This document shows positions 1-6,793 of a stretch of DNA of 64,000 bases, piece by piece. The notes under the pieces were generated by a model that had not been told where the DNA came from, searched no databases, and saw nothing but the letters and a program-made list of their open reading frames with translations. The position numbers and the translations under genes were made by a program. The stretch comes from Coprobacter fastidiosus (lineage in GTDB: Bacteria > Bacteroidota > Bacteroidia > Bacteroidales > Coprobacteraceae). The stretch covers positions 2,294,001 through 2,358,000 of the forward strand of contig NZ_AP028032.1 in NCBI RefSeq assembly GCF_030296935.1. Direction: 5' to 3'. The stretch's first letter is position 1. Each line of letters starts with the position of its first letter.

Positions 1-822
1 GCTTTTTATATACCTGTAGATTCTGCATCTGTATTGAAATCGGGAACTGTAACTCCTGAACTGAAAGACAGTATCGTTAAAAGAATAGATTTGTCATACA
101 CAAATAAAAATTCCATGACATTAAACGAAATAGCTATTCTGGATATGATCAATACAAATGCGAAAGAAGGCTGGAAACGTCCTATATATTATGCAGTAAC
201 CGTAGGACCGGAAATGTATATGAATCTTAAACCGTATTTCAGCCGTGTAGGGTTGGCATATCGTATCGTACCTGTCAAAAATCCGGATGGAGACAGTTCT
301 ATCGATACGGAAAAAATGTATGACAATATGATGAACAAATTCGTATGGGGAGGCATTGAGAATCCTAACGTTTATTTAGACGAAAACATAAGAAGAATGT
401 GTTTTACGCTGCGTATGATGTTTGTAGAACTTATCGGCCAGCTAATGGAAGAAGGTAAAACAGATAAAGCATTGAAAGCGTTGGATTATTGTATGGAAAA
501 AATTCCAGGCACGGCAATTCCTCACGACTACATTTCTACTCAATTGGCTATGAATTATTATCAATTGGGACAAAAAGAAAAAGCGAAAAAACTATTGGAA
601 GAGATAGCCGATAATTCTTTCGAATACCTCAAATGGTACACAACTCTTACTCCTAATCAATTGAGATCGATAGACAGAGATGTACAGATCAATCAGTTTA
701 TTCTTATAAAAAATGTCATACCTATGTTCATTTCTCAGAACGATCAAGAATCGGCAATGAAATATGTCAATAAACTAAAAAGCATAGGTATAGATCCTAC
801 TGCCATGCTGCAACAACAGTAA
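1..822 (+). CDS. DUF2723 family protein, C-terminal part (5' end outside window)
   Basis: The reading frame is open from base 1 and ends with TAA at 820-822, so only the last 273 residues are visible. The text (TLNEIAILDMI, then a GWKRPIYYA stretch) resembles the C-terminal region of Bacteroidetes DUF2723 proteins. These are large membrane proteins of about 1,000-1,150 residues with an N-terminal glycosyltransferase-like multi-span domain. The visible part is soluble. Its last 140 residues form TPR-like helical pairs (GKTDKALKALDYC, LGQKEKAKKLLEE). A protein O-glycosylation or mannosyltransferase-like role is known only by family proposal. The N-terminal membrane domain cannot be checked here. 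A hairpin terminator follows the stop. Confidence 0.8.
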   Translation, partial: AFYIPVDSASVLKSGTVTPELKDSIVKRIDLSYTNKNSMTLNEIAILDMINTNAKEGWKRPIYYAVTVGPEMYMNLKPYFSRVGLAYRIVPVKNPDGDSSIDTEKMYDNMMNKFVWGGIENPNVYLDENIRRMCFTLRMMFVELIGQLMEEGKTDKALKALDYCMEKIPGTAIPHDYISTQLAMNYYQLGQKEKAKKLLEEIADNSFEYLKWYTTLTPNQLRSIDRDVQINQFILIKNVIPMFISQNDQESAMKYVNKLKSIGIDPTAMLQQQ

Positions 823-840
823 AAATATAAATATTCGACG

Positions 841-883
841 AATAGGATATTCTCGTTATAAGAGAGAATATCCTATTTGTTTT
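841..883 (+). terminator. Rho-independent terminator after the DUF2723 gene
   Basis: A perfect 14-bp inverted repeat (841-854 paired with 864-877, loop 9 nt) is followed by TGTTTT. It separates the DUF2723 gene from the deacetylase gene, which starts about 20 bp later and may therefore have its own promoter or depend on read-through. Confidence 0.7.
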
Positions 884-897
884 AAAAAGTTTTGGTC

Positions 898-1521
898 ATG
901 TTGATAGAACAGCCGCCTTATTTATATAGAATGCTTTATCCGGAAACAATATGGCGTATTCCGGTTCCGGGAAAAGAAAAAAATATATATCTTACTTTCG
1001 ATGACGGTCCTATTCCCGAAGTAACTCCCTGGGTACTTAACTTATTGGATCATTATCAAGTAAAAGCTACTTTTTTTTGTGTGGGAGAAAACGTTGCCCG
1101 AAACAGAGAATTATATGAAGAGATAAAATTGCGGGGACATTCTACGGGAAACCATACAATGAACCATATACAAGGTATAAAATATACTACTCAAAACTAT
1201 GTGAGAAATGTAGAAGCGGCTAATCAACTCATAAAAAGCCAATTATTCAGACCTCCTCACGGTCACATGCGTTTCTCTCAACTCCTCACTTTACAAAAAC
1301 TCGATTATCATATTATCATGTGGGATGTGGTAACTCGCGATTACAGTAAAAAATTAAACGGAGAAGATGTTTTTAATAACGTGAAGAAATTTGTAAGAAA
1401 CGGATCTATCATCGTTTTCCACGATTCTCTCAAATCTCAAAAAAATTTACGTTATGCTCTTCCTAAATCAATCGAATGGTTATTAGAAAAAGGATATAAT
1501 TTTGAACGAATTTTCCCTTAA
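898..1521 (+). CDS. Polysaccharide deacetylase (NodB/CE4) family protein
   Basis: This 207-residue protein is essentially one NodB domain. The CE4 motifs are visible in order: TFDDGP near residue 36 (catalytic base and metal Asp), HSTGNHTMNH (metal-binding histidines), RPPHGH, a WDV segment, and VFHDS near the end (the last catalytic His). CE4 enzymes hydrolyse N- or O-acetyl groups from glycans such as peptidoglycan or chitin-like polymers; the substrate here is unknown. I see no clear signal peptide, so a cytoplasmic or membrane-proximal role is possible. I chose ATG at 898; an in-frame TTG at 892 adds two residues. The 3' end overlaps queG by 20 bp, suggesting translational coupling. Confidence 0.9.
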   Translation: MLIEQPPYLYRMLYPETIWRIPVPGKEKNIYLTFDDGPIPEVTPWVLNLLDHYQVKATFFCVGENVARNRELYEEIKLRGHSTGNHTMNHIQGIKYTTQNYVRNVEAANQLIKSQLFRPPHGHMRFSQLLTLQKLDYHIIMWDVVTRDYSKKLNGEDVFNNVKKFVRNGSIIVFHDSLKSQKNLRYALPKSIEWLLEKGYNFERIFP

Positions 1522-2443
1522 AAATAAAATCTTCGAACGAGCTTTTGCCTTAGGTTTCTCAGCTTGCGGTATAACTCCTGTAAAAGAAGTCGATGCAGAT
1601 TGCCGTTTACATTTCGACAAATGGTTACAGAAGGGTAAAGAAGCCCGAATGCAATATATGAGAAATTATAAAGACAAAAGATTCGATCCTCGATTATTGG
1701 TAGAAAACGCTCGTTCTGTGCTTGTAGTAGCCTTGAATTATTATCCCTCTATACACATTCCTGAAAATCATCCTCAATTCGCACTATATTCTTATGGACA
1801 AGATTATCACATTGTTCTAAAAGAAAAATTAAATGAATTATTTTCCTATATAAATACACTGATTCCCATAGAAGGAAGAATATTTTGCGATACAGCTCCC
1901 GTCATGGAACGTTACTGGGCTCAGCAGGCCGGTATAGGATTTATAGGAAAAAATACACAACTGATCATACCGGGAAAAGGATCTTTTTTCTTTTTAGGAG
2001 AAATAATTTCTTCTCTCGAACTACCATGGGATACTCCCATGCAAAACAGATGCGGACATTGCAATTCGTGCATCGAACACTGTCCCACACAGGCTTTGAT
2101 TCCGGGCGATTTTACGACACTTGACTCTAACAGGTGCATATCATACCAAACGATAGAGAACAGGTCTGATATTCCATTTGAAATAGGCTCTAAAATGAAT
2201 AATAGAGTATATGGTTGCGATACTTGTCAGAAAGTATGTCCTTGGAACAGGTTTTCTATTCCCACAACAATACCGGAGTTTGAACCTTCTTCCGAGTTTT
2301 TATCTCTCGATCAAGAGAAACTTGAACATCTGACACACGAAGATTATAACCGCATATTTAAAAAATCGGCTGTCAAACGGGTAAAATACGAAGGACTTCT
2401 AAGAAATATAAATATACTTCGAAAAAATAAATCAGAGTCCTAA
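1502..2443 (+). CDS. queG: Epoxyqueuosine reductase QueG
   Basis: This is a 313-residue protein, a normal length for QueG. The enzyme uses cobalamin and two [4Fe-4S] clusters to reduce epoxyqueuosine to queuosine in tRNA, the last step of queuosine synthesis. Two ferredoxin-like cysteine sets are visible: C184-x2-C187-x2-C190-x3-C194 and C239-x2-C242-x3-C246, the latter followed by PW as in QueG. N-terminal text (GFSACGI) also fits. There is no usable ATG near the N-terminus. The start must be TTG at 1502 (or ATT just upstream), inside the deacetylase gene. The 3' end overlaps the convergent nadA gene by 12 bp. Confidence 0.95.
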   Translation: MNEFSLKNKIFERAFALGFSACGITPVKEVDADCRLHFDKWLQKGKEARMQYMRNYKDKRFDPRLLVENARSVLVVALNYYPSIHIPENHPQFALYSYGQDYHIVLKEKLNELFSYINTLIPIEGRIFCDTAPVMERYWAQQAGIGFIGKNTQLIIPGKGSFFFLGEIISSLELPWDTPMQNRCGHCNSCIEHCPTQALIPGDFTTLDSNRCISYQTIENRSDIPFEIGSKMNNRVYGCDTCQKVCPWNRFSIPTTIPEFEPSSEFLSLDQEKLEHLTHEDYNRIFKKSAVKRVKYEGLLRNINILRKNKSES

Positions 2444-3421
2444 TTTCGCCGAAATATCGAGCATTCTCTGAATAGGCAATACGGCCTTTTCTCTTATTTC
2501 AGCGTCCACTGTAATTTCAGGTTGCTCATATTTAAGGCAGTTATATAATTTTTCCATCGTGTTTAACCGCATAAAATTACATTCATTGCAAGCACAAGTA
2601 CTGTCATTAGGCGGGGCGGGAACAAAAATTTTATCAGGATTCTGTTTCTGCATTTCATGCAAAATACCCGATTCCGTAGCTACGATAAATCGTCTTGCTT
2701 CAGACTGAGTTGCAAATTTCAATAATGCAGCCGTAGACCCTATTTTATCAGCCAACGTCAATATGACGTTTTTACATTCAGGATGCGCCAATAATAAGGC
2801 ATCAGGATACTCTTTTTTCAACTCCACTATTTTTTCAACAGAAAATTGTTCGTGTACATGACATGCACCATTCCACAGCTTCATATTACGCCCTGTGACG
2901 CTATTTATATAATTCCCGAGGTTTCTATCAGGTCCGAATATAATCTTTTCTTCAACAGGAAAACTTTCTACTATTTGACGGGCATTCGTAGAAGTGACCA
3001 CTACATCGGTAAGAGCTTTGACCGCAGCCGATGTATTAACATAAGAAATGACCGTATGTCCGGGATTTTCTTTGATGAATTCGGCAAAGTCGGTAGCATT
3101 GCAACTATCGGCTAAAGAGCATCCGGCATTCAGATCGGGAACTAAAACTTTTTTATCAGGACAAAGAATTTTAGCTGTTTCACCCATAAAGTGAACTCCG
3201 CATAATACGAGAATGTCGGCTTTTGTCCGAGATGCCCATTGAGCTAAAGCCAGACTGTCCCCTACAAAATCGGCTATATCTTGTAAATCTCCCGATTGGT
3301 AGTAATGGGCAAGTATCACGGCATTCTTATCTTTCCGCAATCTATCGATCTCTTTTCTCAAGTCTATACCTCCCGGAACAGGGAAATCGACATATCCCTT
3401 ACCGATGTTCACAATACTCAT
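2432..3421 (-). CDS. nadA: Quinolinate synthase NadA
   Basis: This 329-residue enzyme condenses iminoaspartate with dihydroxyacetone phosphate to quinolinate, the second step of de novo NAD synthesis, using an oxygen-sensitive [4Fe-4S] cluster. The family landmarks are present: AHYYQSGDLQDIADFVGDS near the N-terminus, and the three cluster cysteines in the contexts LCGVHFMGE, NGACHVHE and CNECNFM. The start at 3421 gives MSIVNIGKGY, and no in-frame upstream start looks better. nadB and nadC are not adjacent, so it appears to be monocistronic. Its last 12 bp overlap the end of queG on the other strand. Confidence 0.96.
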   Translation of the reverse strand: MSIVNIGKGYVDFPVPGGIDLRKEIDRLRKDKNAVILAHYYQSGDLQDIADFVGDSLALAQWASRTKADILVLCGVHFMGETAKILCPDKKVLVPDLNAGCSLADSCNATDFAEFIKENPGHTVISYVNTSAAVKALTDVVVTSTNARQIVESFPVEEKIIFGPDRNLGNYINSVTGRNMKLWNGACHVHEQFSVEKIVELKKEYPDALLLAHPECKNVILTLADKIGSTAALLKFATQSEARRFIVATESGILHEMQKQNPDKIFVPAPPNDSTCACNECNFMRLNTMEKLYNCLKYEQPEITVDAEIREKAVLPIQRMLDISAKLGL

Positions 3422-3893
3422 AATTATATTTCTTCTTTTATTTATTTAAAACTTAAAATAGATGATGATAATAGCTTGTTGATAGTATTGATATCTTTTT
3501 TATAAGAACTATTGTATATTAAGTTATTAAGGTTTTATGTCTTTTTATAAAGAGTATATCAACATCTGTTTTTTCTTATTATAAGAGTTTTACCATCATA
3601 ATTAACTATACGTTAATAAGTGGCAAAGTTAAAAACTTTCTTTTATTTACTGTATGGATAAACCCTTATTTTACAGTTGATATATTCATTTAAAACTTTT
3701 GTGTTTTTGATTTGTAATTTAGATTTCTCGTTTCATATAATAGAATATTTTAATTGTCCTATGTTTGATGAGAAAAAGTTATTCTTTATTTATCCGATGT
3801 TTTTCACAAGTTATCAGCATACTTTTAATAGGGTTTGCACAAAGAGAAAATTATATCTTTGCAATATATTAAGATGCGTAATATTTAGAGATA
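3422..3893. other. A/T-rich intergenic region between nadA and the TrmH gene
   Basis: This 472-bp divergent spacer is very A/T-rich. An 81-codon open frame at 3677-3922 runs into the downstream gene and is low-complexity Phe/Ile/Tyr-rich text, so I do not call it a gene. The only signal I can support is a -7 box (TATCTTTG) at 3854-3861, upstream of the methyltransferase gene. I see no RNA gene or clear hairpin. Confidence 0.5.
3834..3861 (+). promoter_or_regulatory. Possible Bacteroidetes promoter of the TrmH-family gene
   Basis: TATCTTTG (3854-3861) matches the -7 consensus TAnnTTTG. A TTTG at 3834-3837 could be the -33 box, but the 16-bp spacer is shorter than the usual 19-21. The gene starts 33 bp downstream of the -7 box. 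Confidence 0.4.
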
Positions 3894-4421
3894 ATGAAAA
3901 AGAAAACCATTTTAGAACTTGATAGGGTTTCACAAGAAGAATTTAAAAAGAAAAATAAGATACCTCTTATCGTGATTCTGGATAATGTAAGGAGTTTGAA
4001 TAATGTAGGGTCGGTTTTTCGCACAAGCGATGCTTTTTTAGTGAAAGCTGTTTATTTATGCGGCATTACTGCTCCTCCTCCTCATCCTGAAATACATAAA
4101 ACGGCTTTAGGAGCAGAAGATAGTGTCGAGTGGCATTATTTCGAGGATACTAACGCTGCTGTTGATAAATTACATGAAGAAGGGTATATCGTGTATGCTA
4201 TAGAACAAGTTGAAAACAGTATCATATTATCTGATTTACAGTTGAATAAAGATTGTAAATACGCTGTCGTTTTGGGTAATGAGGTGAAAGGAGTGCAACA
4301 AAGCGTTGTTGATAAGTGTGATCAAAGTATAGAGATACCTCAGTTCGGGACAAAGCATTCTTTAAATGTATCAGTAACTGCAGGATTAGTTATATGGGAT
4401 TTCTTTAAAATGTTGAGATAA
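3894..4421 (+). CDS. TrmH/SpoU-family RNA 2'-O-methyltransferase
   Basis: This 175-residue SPOUT-fold protein matches the SpoU family in length and motifs. Motif 1 is LDNVRSLNNVGSVFRTSDAF (about residues 27-46), motif 2 is VVLGNEVKGV (about 122-132), and motif 3 is FGTKHSLNVSVTAG near the C-terminus. These form the trefoil knot that binds S-adenosylmethionine. Members methylate ribose 2'-OH groups in tRNA or rRNA; which RNA is modified cannot be told from sequence alone. It lacks the N-terminal substrate-binding domain of RlmB-type enzymes. The gene is convergent with the DUF4294 gene, only 10 bp away. Confidence 0.9.
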   Translation: MKKKTILELDRVSQEEFKKKNKIPLIVILDNVRSLNNVGSVFRTSDAFLVKAVYLCGITAPPPHPEIHKTALGAEDSVEWHYFEDTNAAVDKLHEEGYIVYAIEQVENSIILSDLQLNKDCKYAVVLGNEVKGVQQSVVDKCDQSIEIPQFGTKHSLNVSVTAGLVIWDFFKMLR

Positions 4422-4431
4422 ATTTTATGTA

Positions 4432-5025
4432 TTAAAGTTGTCCCGATTCTACTAAGATACATATTCTTTCCAGCATTTTGTCGCTCCCTTCCGGTTCCCA
4501 TTCTTTTTTAAGGCTCACTCCGAACAAACTTCCGAAAGTTTGCCATACATTTGCCCGGAAACCTCCTAAAAAAGCTTTTATAAGATTGAAGGAAGATTGA
4601 TTACATTCTCTGTCTATGAGTTTTATGAGCAATTTAGCTTGAGAATAGGTGAATGTTTTCAATACGGGTTTATATTCTTTGAAAAGTTCCTTCTCCATAC
4701 GTTTTAAATGAGCTTTTCTTTCTTTTTCAGGTAGGGTTTGTATATATTCATAAGTTTCTATGAGTGCATTATATACAAGTTTTGCGTAGGGCAGAGTTTT
4801 TTTTACATCACGTACGGTTCTCCAGTAGTATTTTTCTTCTTTGCTGTTTTTGAATTTTAACGGGGGGAAACAATAAACAGGTCGCATAAGTACCATCCAT
4901 ACAGTATCTCCGTTTTCTATAATTGTCCTGTACATCTGATTATAAGCTACGGACTGACTATGTATAGGGGAGGTTAATCCGCATAAACATACTATGCTAC
5001 ATATTATGACTACTACTTTCTTCAT
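4432..5025 (-). CDS. DUF4294 domain-containing exported protein
   Basis: This 197-residue protein begins with a signal peptide (MKKVVVIICSIVCLCGLTSP). The body matches the Bacteroidetes-only family DUF4294: a GDTVWMVLMRPVYCFPPL segment, then a charged helical region (KYYWRTVRDVKKTLPYAK, then EKERKAHLKRME), then a conserved LIKLIDRECNQ stretch. The function is unknown and no catalytic motif is evident. A periplasmic or outer-membrane-associated location is inferred from the signal peptide. It stands alone between the convergent methyltransferase gene and the divergent radical SAM gene. Confidence 0.9.
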   Translation of the reverse strand: MKKVVVIICSIVCLCGLTSPIHSQSVAYNQMYRTIIENGDTVWMVLMRPVYCFPPLKFKNSKEEKYYWRTVRDVKKTLPYAKLVYNALIETYEYIQTLPEKERKAHLKRMEKELFKEYKPVLKTFTYSQAKLLIKLIDRECNQSSFNLIKAFLGGFRANVWQTFGSLFGVSLKKEWEPEGSDKMLERICILVESGQL

Positions 5026-5130
5026 CAGTTACAAAAATAGTGTATTAGTAAGTATGAATTTTATTTTTTGCATTATTTATTATATAGTTTCAGCTTGTTA
5101 ATAACTAGTAATTTATCTGTTTATAAGATA

Positions 5131-5151
5131 TTGATTATATTATATAATCAA
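5131..5151. repeat. A/T palindrome upstream of the radical SAM gene
   Basis: A perfect 9-bp inverted repeat (TTGATTATA, 3-nt loop, TATAATCAA) lies between the divergent DUF4294 and radical SAM genes, 74 bp upstream of the latter's -33 box. It could be an operator. Chance palindromes are common in such A/T-rich DNA. Confidence 0.3.
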
Positions 5152-5224
5152 TTGTATATAAGTTTATTATTTTGTTTATTAACAATTAGAGTAAAATAGT
5201 TGATATAACAATTGACAATTCGTT

Positions 5225-5256
5225 TTTGTTACAGAAAAAGCGAATGATTATTTTTG
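5225..5256 (+). promoter_or_regulatory. Bacteroidetes promoter of the radical SAM gene
   Basis: TTTG at 5225-5228, a 20-bp spacer and TATTTTTG at 5249-5256 match the sigma-ABfr consensus in sequence and spacing. Transcription should start near 5263, leaving a short leader before the ATG at 5278. Confidence 0.75.
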
Positions 5257-5277
5257 TAGTCGGTAAAAAGGAAAAAT

Positions 5278-6057
5278 ATGTCAACTATTCTATTTAGAGA
5301 AATTGTTTTTGGACCGGTACATAGTAGAAGATTGGGTGTTTCTTTAGGAGTGAATCTTTTACCCGATGACGGTAAAGTATGTTCTTTCGATTGCATTTAT
5401 TGTGAGTGCGGATATAATGCCGACAAGCGGGGTAAAAACGGCTTGCCTACTCGGGAGGCTGTGTATAATGCATTAGATGATAAGTTGAAGCTTATGGTCG
5501 AAAAGGGAGAAAAACCAGATGTTATTACCTTTGCCGGTAATGGTGAACCTACTTTGCATCCGCAGTTCGAAGAAATAATAGAAGATACTATAAATTTGCG
5601 GAATAGATATTTTCCGGAGGCTAAAGTGAGTGTTTTATCTAATGCCTGTCATATAGGAAAAGAGTCTGTCTTCAGAGCATTGAATAGAGTGGATAATAAT
5701 ATATTGAAATTGGATTCTGTATTTTTAGATACTATAAAACTCATTAATGAACCTAATCAACCGAAATTTTCGGTTGATAAGTTAGTTGATAATCTGAAAC
5801 GTTTTAATGGAAATTTGATTATACAGACTTTATTTTTACGTGGAGAGCATAAGGGTAAAAGAATAGATAATACGACAGATAAAGAAGTGGATGCATGGTT
5901 AGAAACCGTAAAACTCATAAACCCTAAACAAGTAATGATTTATAGTATAGATAGAGAGACTCCTGAGAAAAACCTTGTAAAACTATCTAAGGAAGAACTT
6001 GAAAAAATAGCTTTGAAAATACGTCAAGCCGGTCTGAATGTTTCAGTTTCGGCTTGA
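5278..6057 (+). CDS. Radical SAM protein (COG0731-like)
   Basis: This 259-residue protein has the radical SAM signature as C35-x3-C39-x2-C42 (CSFDCIYC) preceded by GPVHSRRLGVSLGVNLLP. That context is typical of COG0731-type proteins related to the TYW1 wyosine enzymes. A glycine-rich SAM-binding segment (TFAGNGEPTLHP) follows near residue 85. It therefore most likely binds a [4Fe-4S] cluster and cleaves SAM reductively. The substrate is unknown; archaeal relatives act on tRNA, but tRNA wyosine is not expected in bacteria. It has its own strong promoter and no operon partner. Confidence 0.85.
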   Translation: MSTILFREIVFGPVHSRRLGVSLGVNLLPDDGKVCSFDCIYCECGYNADKRGKNGLPTREAVYNALDDKLKLMVEKGEKPDVITFAGNGEPTLHPQFEEIIEDTINLRNRYFPEAKVSVLSNACHIGKESVFRALNRVDNNILKLDSVFLDTIKLINEPNQPKFSVDKLVDNLKRFNGNLIIQTLFLRGEHKGKRIDNTTDKEVDAWLETVKLINPKQVMIYSIDRETPEKNLVKLSKEELEKIALKIRQAGLNVSVSA

Positions 6058-6093
6058 CATTATAGTAGAATTTATCTTTGAAAATTAAATAAG

Positions 6094-6606
6094 CTATAAA
6101 ACAATGTTTCCGTTGTAAGAAATACCTTGTTTATTGTTCGGTTGTACATGTATGTATGCTCTACCTGACGAAGGCCACATATCTATGGATACCTTGAAAA
6201 AATCTTCGTTTCCTCTTATATCGAAACTAACGGCATACTTTCCTTTTTTAAGAGCACGAAGTTTATAATTTTCGTATTTGTTTTTCGCTTTTATTCCTCC
6301 TTCTCCACCACCGTAAGGAACAGAATAGGCTACACCGAAATAAGGAAGTTCTATATATGCCGAATCGTTACTTATTTTTACAGAATAGGGAGAGGTGAGA
6401 TATACGGTCTTTCCGTTCATGGGAGAAGCTGAAATGACCGATATTTTATATTTTTTATTCTGTATGGCATCTAATATTTTTTTACTCTCTGTTTGTTGTG
6501 TTTTTTCTTTCTGAATAGAATTTGCCGATACTGATTTTTTGTTTTGTGCCGTTGCAAAAGCGATGCAGATAACGACTGACATACATAATATTAAAATCTT
6601 CTTCAT
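6094..6606 (-). CDS. DUF4251 domain-containing exported protein
   Basis: This 170-residue protein has an N-terminal signal sequence (MKKILILCMSVVICIAFATAQ) and a Lys/Gln/Ser-rich linker. The following beta-rich domain carries the DUF4251 hallmarks: a YLTSPYSVKISNDSA segment, an LPYFGVAYSVPYGGGEGGIK segment, and a C-terminal SSGRAYIHVQPNNKQGISYN region. The family is restricted to Bacteroidetes, presumably periplasmic, and of unknown function. The start codon lies 12 bp from the inner end of an intergenic inverted-repeat element (6618-6776), so its leader RNA would contain that element. Confidence 0.9.
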   Translation of the reverse strand: MKKILILCMSVVICIAFATAQNKKSVSANSIQKEKTQQTESKKILDAIQNKKYKISVISASPMNGKTVYLTSPYSVKISNDSAYIELPYFGVAYSVPYGGGEGGIKAKNKYENYKLRALKKGKYAVSFDIRGNEDFFKVSIDMWPSSGRAYIHVQPNNKQGISYNGNIVL

Positions 6607-6617
6607 AACAAATTTAT

Positions 6618-6776
6618 TTTAAAACCTGTGTAAATTTTCCGATAAGGAAATATTATCAGGTCAGATTAGTATTTTCACTCATCATATAGTCTGCTGTCAT
6701 CCTCGTAAAATCAGAAAAATATTCTCGAAAGGAACTTTTAAATCTGACCCGGGCAAAATTCAAACAGGATCTTAAA
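6618..6776. repeat. Intergenic element with terminal inverted repeats, copy A
   Basis: The left end (6618-6641) and right end (6750-6777) are imperfect inverted repeats built on AAAATTCAAACAGG / CCTGTGTAAATTTT. The interior shares an ordered set of blocks (TATTATCA, CA[CT]TCATCA, ATAG, T[AC]ATCCTC, CAGAAAAA, CTGACC) with the element at 18962-19136. It fills nearly all of the spacer between the porZ stop and the DUF4251 start. It may be a MITE-like repeat or a structured leader RNA; I do not recognise a named family. Confidence 0.6.
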
Positions 6777-6793
6777 GTTCAGGAAAAAAGTCA

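Noticed and set aside
3677-3922. 81-codon frame upstream of the TrmH gene
   Set aside because: Low-complexity Phe/Ile/Tyr-rich translation, contains the promoter of the next gene, and overlaps its start.
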